DNA from: Candidatus Rokuibacteriota bacterium
GTDB taxonomy: Bacteria > Methylomirabilota > Methylomirabilia > Rokubacteriales > CSP1-6
Reading direction: 5' to 3'
NCBI GenBank assembly: GCA_016184365.1
Contig: JACPCW010000078.1
Span: forward strand, 1 to 64,000
DNA length: 64,000 nucleotides
The notes under the pieces: generated by a model
The model's database searches: none
What the model was told of the DNA's origin: nothing
Seen by the model: only the letters and a program-made list of their open reading frames with translations
Made by a program: the position numbers and the translations under genes
Part shown: positions 60,834 to 64,000 of the stretch, one piece after another
Position numbering within the stretch: the first letter of the stretch is position 1
Layout of the letters: the number at the start of each line of letters is the position of its first letter

Positions 60834-61370
60834 TCACCCCTCGGCGTCGAGGACTTCGTGCGTCGTCGCCGGCATGTCGGCGATGCCGAACGCGCGGTGC
60901 AGCCGCCCGAGCATCAGGAACGCCGCGCTGACGAGGCCGAGCTCGACGACCTCCGCGTCGCGGAAATGGCGGCGGAGCTCCGCGACGACGCCGGCGTCGA
61001 TCGCCGTGTGGTCCGTGGCGAGCCGCTCGGCGAACCCGAGCGCCGCCGCTTCGGCCGGCGTGCGCGCGCCCGCGTCCGCGAGCTTCGGCAGCAGGGCGTC
61101 GTAGAGGCCGGGAGCCTTCGCCGAAGGCTCGCGCGCCGTCCGTCAGCGATGGCAGGCGTTGAGCTCGGCGATGCGCAGCCGCACGAGCTCCTTCAGCGCG
61201 AACGGCAACCGGCCGCCATACTTCAGCGGGCGGTAGAACGCGAGGAACGCGGCGAACGCTTCCGGCGCATGACCGTAGACGCCGAACATCTCGTCGCCGG
61301 TGGCGCGCGCCATCGCGGCCAGCTCCGGATCGGCGATCTTTTCGGGCGCTAGTGTCGGGAGGTGCGCCAT
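60834..61370 (-). CDS. AhpD-like / carboxymuconolactone-decarboxylase-family selenoprotein candidate (TGA = Sec76)
   Basis: Reading through the TGA at 61145-61143 gives one 178-residue protein. The first 75 residues (GDEMFGVYGHAPEAFAAFLA, then LPFALKELVRLRIAELNACHR) are the usual N-terminal half of an AhpD/CMD-family protein. The rest, in the same frame, is its normal second half (APGLYDALLPKLADAGARTPAEAAALGFAERLATD, RRHFRDAEVVELGLVSAAFLMLGRLHRAFGI, given in parts). The TGA falls exactly on the second Cys of the CxxC redox pair: C73-H-R-U76. A perfect stem-loop follows (see next entry). The family reduces peroxides or disulfides with this pair. A plain nonsense mutation is the alternative; the intact rest of the frame argues against it. 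Confidence 0.82.
61112..61145 (-). promoter_or_regulatory. Candidate bacterial SECIS element with the UGA codon
   Basis: On the minus strand the TGA (61145-61143) is followed by 12 nt, then arm GAGCCTTC (61130-61123), loop GGC, and arm GAAGGCTC (61119-61112). The 8-bp stem is perfect. The loop starts 20 nt after the UGA with G in its first two positions. This meets the published bSECIS description: loop 16-37 nt from UGA, G among the first two loop bases, upper stem of 4-16 bp. Confidence 0.7.
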
Positions 61371-61495
61371 AACCGTCTCCTCGTCAGACTCGTAGTCGCG
61401 TTGCGAGCATCGTACTGCGGCTCGATGACGCGTATCATCACGTGGCGGCCGCTCAGAGGGTCGCTCATGCTCGTGATCGAAGCTGCCGCGGGGGT

Positions 61496-61759
61496 ATGTC
61501 CGTGAAGACGAATGAAGTGACGCTGTCCATTCCCGAGGAGACGCTGCTGGCTCTCAAGCTGACCCCGGCTGGTGTCGCCGATGAATTGCGTCTTGCTGCC
61601 GCGGTGAAGTTGTTCGAGCTTGGACGACTATCGTCCGGGGCGGCAGCGCTCCTTGCCGGCGTGCCACGGCCGGTCTTCCTTGCGAAGCTAGCGGACTACG
61701 GTGTGCCGACGTTTCGTCTCAGTGAGGCTGAGGTCGCCGAGGACGCGGCGCGTGCCTGA
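61496..61759 (+). CDS. UPF0175-family antitoxin-like protein
   Basis: An 87-residue protein. SIPEETLLALKLTPAGVADELRLAAAVKLFELGRLSSGAAALLAGVPRPVFLAKLADYGVP (shown in full only as its parts VADELRLAAAVKLFELGRLS and GAAALLAGVPRPVFLAKLAD) is the UPF0175 DNA-binding fold. Such proteins pair with DUF3368 PIN-type toxins. Its last eight bases overlap the next gene's GTG. Base composition here is more A/T-rich than the neighbours. Confidence 0.87.
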   Translation: MSVKTNEVTLSIPEETLLALKLTPAGVADELRLAAAVKLFELGRLSSGAAALLAGVPRPVFLAKLADYGVPTFRLSEAEVAEDAARA

Positions 61760-62239
61760 GGTCGTCGTCAATACCTCGCCGATGCAATACCTCTTTCAGA
61801 CAGGGCTACTCGAGATACTGCGTGCGTTGTACGGCACGGTCGTCCTTCCGGAGGCGGTCCAGATGGAGCTCGCGGAGGGGCGGTCGCGCGGCGTGGCGCT
61901 TCCAGATCCGACGTCCATGTCATGGATCACGATCCGAAGCGTTCGAAACCGAGCATTGTTGCCTCTTGTCACAGACCTCGGCCCGGAGAGCGTGAGGTTT
62001 TGGCGCTGGTCGCCGAGACGCCCGGTGCCGTCGCGCTCATCGACGATGCGATCGCCCGACGGCATGCTCAACTGCTCGGTATTCGATTCACCGGAACTCT
62101 CGGCGTTATTCTCAGAGCCCGCGCGGCTGGTCTGGTGCCGGCGGTAAGGCCGATACTGGATCGTCTGGATGCGCTCCGCTTTCGCCTCGATCCACATACC
62201 CGAGCGGCCGTCCTCAAGCTCGCCGGAGAGGTGAGTTGA
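61752..62239 (+). pseudogene. DUF3368 (PIN-like) toxin gene, frameshifted
   Basis: GTG 61752 opens PEVVVNTSPMQYLFQTGLLE, GTVVLPEAVQMELAEGRS, then MSWITIRSVRNRALLPLVTDLGP. At about 61980 the frame must shift by one base to continue as GEREVLALVAETPGAVALID, DDAIARRHAQLLGIRFTGTLG and so on to GEVS at 62239. Together this is a full-length DUF3368 protein of about 162 residues. A single base lost in the run GGCCCGG would explain it, so either the toxin is inactive or it is a sequencing error. It overlaps the antitoxin by 8 bp. Confidence 0.8.
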
Positions 62240-63027
62240 CTGCCGCGTGGGACGAAGAGTGGGAGGCGTGGCCGCGCGTCGCATTGCTCTCGTTCTGGCT
62301 ACGATTCCCGGCGGAGCTGGGGCAGTTCGGGAAAACGTCCGAGGCGCGAAAGGCAGAACGCGATCGTTTTCTCCGATACGGCTTGGAGTTGGAGGCAACC
62401 GAACGCGATCTGTCAGAGTGCGTCAACGAGCTGAGCCTCGCCTGCGAGACCCTGTACGAGGGGAATCTGACCCTCAAGAAATTTGCCGTCGTCTATCACA
62501 CGGACAACTTCAACGTGCGTCTCCACAAGATCAGCGAGAACGCTCACACGCTCGTCGCACTCACCGTGGGCCTCAATCCTGGCGCGCGCGGACCGGTCGG
62601 TGGCATCCCATTGAAAGAACAGCTTCGTCGCGCGCTGTCGAAGCGCCGGATCCTAGGGTTGTCTGAGGTCATGACTGAGTTCGAGAACAGCGACATAATT
62701 CGGAATGCGATCGAAGCTCGCCACGCATTCGTTCACCGCTACCGTGACGAGCCGGCGAGAGGATTTGGCGCCCGCGACCGCTACGCGTGGCTTCCGGAGC
62801 CGAAGGATGATCCGCTCGCCGAGGCCGTGAGACTGTTGAGCGAGACGGGTATCGATCTGTACGGGAAGCAGCGAGCGGAGGGTCTGGCTGCCGCCATTGA
62901 GCCCGTGCGGACCCTCCGCCGACGGCTGTTTACTGTAGCGGCAAGAGAAGTCCTCCGGCTCGGCACCGGATCACTGGCGCCGGATCGCATGGAGGAGTTG
63001 AAGACGTACATCGATCCTTTCGTGTGA
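62236..63027 (+). CDS. HEPN-like protein with Rx4H motif, unknown family
   Basis: A 263-residue helical protein from TTG 62236, which overlaps the DUF3368 stop, with GGAGAGGTGAG just upstream. The stretch NSDIIRNAIEARHAFVHRYR carries R162-x4-H167, the signature spacing of HEPN ribonucleases (R-x4-6-H). Earlier helices have FWLRFPAELGQFGKTSEARK and LSLACETLYEGNLTLKKFAV. I know no closer family. A HEPN domain next to a toxin/antitoxin pair points to a defence or stress RNase, but this is inference. Its base composition resembles that of the pair, so the three genes may have arrived together. Confidence 0.65.
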   Translation: MTAAWDEEWEAWPRVALLSFWLRFPAELGQFGKTSEARKAERDRFLRYGLELEATERDLSECVNELSLACETLYEGNLTLKKFAVVYHTDNFNVRLHKISENAHTLVALTVGLNPGARGPVGGIPLKEQLRRALSKRRILGLSEVMTEFENSDIIRNAIEARHAFVHRYRDEPARGFGARDRYAWLPEPKDDPLAEAVRLLSETGIDLYGKQRAEGLAAAIEPVRTLRRRLFTVAAREVLRLGTGSLAPDRMEELKTYIDPFV

Positions 63028-63059
63028 CAATCCGCGCGATCGACCACAGGAGCCAGCCG

Positions 63060-64000
63060 ATGGGATTCATGGACTTGCGCGAGTGGATCGCTCTCCTCGA
63101 AAAGGAGGAAGAGATCCGCCGGATCACTGCGGAGGTGGACTGGGACCGCGAGCTCGGCGCGATCGCGCGCCGCGTGCTCGAAAAAAAGGGGCCCGCGCTG
63201 CTGTTCGAGTCGATCAAGGGCTACCGCACCGGCCGCTGCACGAAGGTCTTCACCGGCGGGCTCGGCAGCCGCTCGCGGCTGGCGCTGGCACTCGGGTTTG
63301 CGAAGGACGTCTCGAACCGCGACGTCGTTCCGTACGTGATGCAGAAGAACAAGGAACGCGTGCCCGCCGTGACCGTCCGGACGGGACCGGTGAAGGACGT
63401 CATCGTCCGCGCGCCGGACGTCGACCTGAACGCGCTGCCGGTGCCGCGCTGGCTCTTCCGCGACGGCGGCCGGTACATCCACACGTTCTCCGGCATCGTC
63501 ACCCGCGACCCCGAGACGCGCGTGATGAACGTCGGCATCTACCGCGGCATGATCGGGACTCGCGACACGATCCCGATGCTGCTGATCAGGGGCGGGCAGC
63601 ACTGGGGCGCGCACTTCGTGAAGTACGCCGAGCGCGGCGAGCCGATGCCCGTCGCGTGCGTCATCGGCTGGGACCCGATCATGCCGTTCCTCTCCGGGTC
63701 GCCGATCCCGGCCGGCGTGTGTGAGTGGGACGTGATGGGCGCGTACCGCGGCGAGCCGGCCGAGCTCGTGAAGTGCGAGACGGTCGACCTCGAGGTGCCG
63801 GCGACGGCCGAGATCGTGATCGAGGGGTTCATCGGCCACGACGAGAGCCGGTACGAGATGGAAGGGCCGTTCGGCGAGTTCACGGGCTACGTGTCCGACC
63901 TGCCGACGCGCCGGCCGACGATGAACGTGACGGCGATCACGCACCGGCGCGACGCCATCTTCCGCGGCTGTCTCGAGGGCACGCTGCCGGGCTCGTACAG
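63060..64000 (+). CDS. UbiD-family (prFMN) decarboxylase, 3' end outside window
   Basis: The first 313 residues of a UbiD-type decarboxylase. MDLREWIALLEKEEEIRRIT opens it. DVDLNALPVPRWLFRDGGRYIHTFS (in parts), MNVGIYRGMI, KYAERGEPMPVACVIGWDP and the E/GPFGEFTGYVSD region (ExxFGEFTGY) that binds Mn and prenylated FMN are present. The enzyme removes or adds CO2 on aromatic or alpha,beta-unsaturated acids. AGGAG lies 7 nt before the ATG. It continues past base 64000. Confidence 0.93.
   Translation, partial: MGFMDLREWIALLEKEEEIRRITAEVDWDRELGAIARRVLEKKGPALLFESIKGYRTGRCTKVFTGGLGSRSRLALALGFAKDVSNRDVVPYVMQKNKERVPAVTVRTGPVKDVIVRAPDVDLNALPVPRWLFRDGGRYIHTFSGIVTRDPETRVMNVGIYRGMIGTRDTIPMLLIRGGQHWGAHFVKYAERGEPMPVACVIGWDPIMPFLSGSPIPAGVCEWDVMGAYRGEPAELVKCETVDLEVPATAEIVIEGFIGHDESRYEMEGPFGEFTGYVSDLPTRRPTMNVTAITHRRDAIFRGCLEGTLPGSY

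Noticed and set aside
61143-61370. A 75-residue stand-alone protein ending at the TGA
   Set aside because: The family-like second half continues in frame after the TGA and the codon replaces a catalytic Cys; read-through is the better reading.
61922-62239. Separate 105-residue gene downstream of the DUF3368 start
   Set aside because: Its sequence is the second half of the DUF3368 protein in another frame; a one-base shift rejoins them.

Overview
The window is about 70% G+C, with tightly packed genes and many ATGA, GTGA or TAGTG stop/start overlaps. Gene content mixes housekeeping genes with soil-type catabolic genes: LivKHMGF, TAXI-TRAP transport, molybdenum hydroxylases, luciferase-like oxidoreductases, acyl-CoA ligases and UbiD. 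This suggests an uncultivated soil or subsurface bacterium of the Rokubacteria/Methylomirabilota kind. That placement is inference from gene content only.

Layout. 1-13.9 kb (+) holds core genes: the end of glmS (with unusual internal deletions), pcrA/uvrD, gatC-gatA-gatB, ftsE-ftsX with an EnvC-like LytM factor, ctpA, tsaD, and an NtrB/NtrC-type pair. 14-19 kb has an enoyl-CoA hydratase, a truncated molybdenum hydroxylase remnant, and thiC under a TPP riboswitch. 19.2-23.2 kb is a four-gene overlapping operon (LLM oxidoreductase, alpha/beta hydrolase-like, SDR, LLM). 23.3-29.4 kb has a SWIB-like mini-protein, a minus-strand HAD/DacA/HU/PCP_red cluster, tRNA-Thr(CGT), a lipoprotein, a P450 and a peptidoglycan-binding protein. 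29.5-36.4 kb (-) is an ABC branched-chain amino acid-type transporter operon with three unrecognised extra genes and a TlpA-like thioredoxin. 36.6-50.7 kb (+) is a catabolic region: HpaB-like monooxygenase, enamidase-like amidohydrolase, a molybdenum hydroxylase operon with two large subunits (L-M-S-L), SDR, acyl-CoA ligase and HpcH/HpaI aldolase. 50.8-60.8 kb holds a PaaK-like ligase, a TAXI-TRAP transporter, a quinone oxidoreductase/enoyl-CoA hydratase/LLM operon and another amidohydrolase. 60.8-64 kb has an AhpD-like protein with an in-frame TGA, a UPF0175/DUF3368/HEPN-like cluster with more A+T, and the start of a ubiD gene.

Three non-standard signals stand out. (1) The minus-strand AhpD/carboxymuconolactone-decarboxylase-like gene at 60834-61370 has an in-frame TGA exactly at the second cysteine of its CxxC site. 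A perfect stem-loop follows at the spacing expected of a bacterial SECIS, so it looks like a selenoprotein (CxxU). (2) Twelve copies of a roughly 70-bp two-hairpin element abut gene starts or ends throughout the window. The lower stems of hairpin 1 differ between copies with compensating changes. Some copies are translated, and one appears to supply the start codon of livG. (3) The intergenic space 58281-58755 is a palindrome of palindromes, about 475 bp long.

Functional theme. The catabolic genes (importers, Mo hydroxylases, enamidase-like hydrolase, flavin monooxygenases, CoA ligases, enoyl-CoA hydratases, aldolase) together suggest uptake and breakdown of aromatic or N-heterocyclic acids through CoA thioesters. 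No substrate can be fixed from sequence alone.
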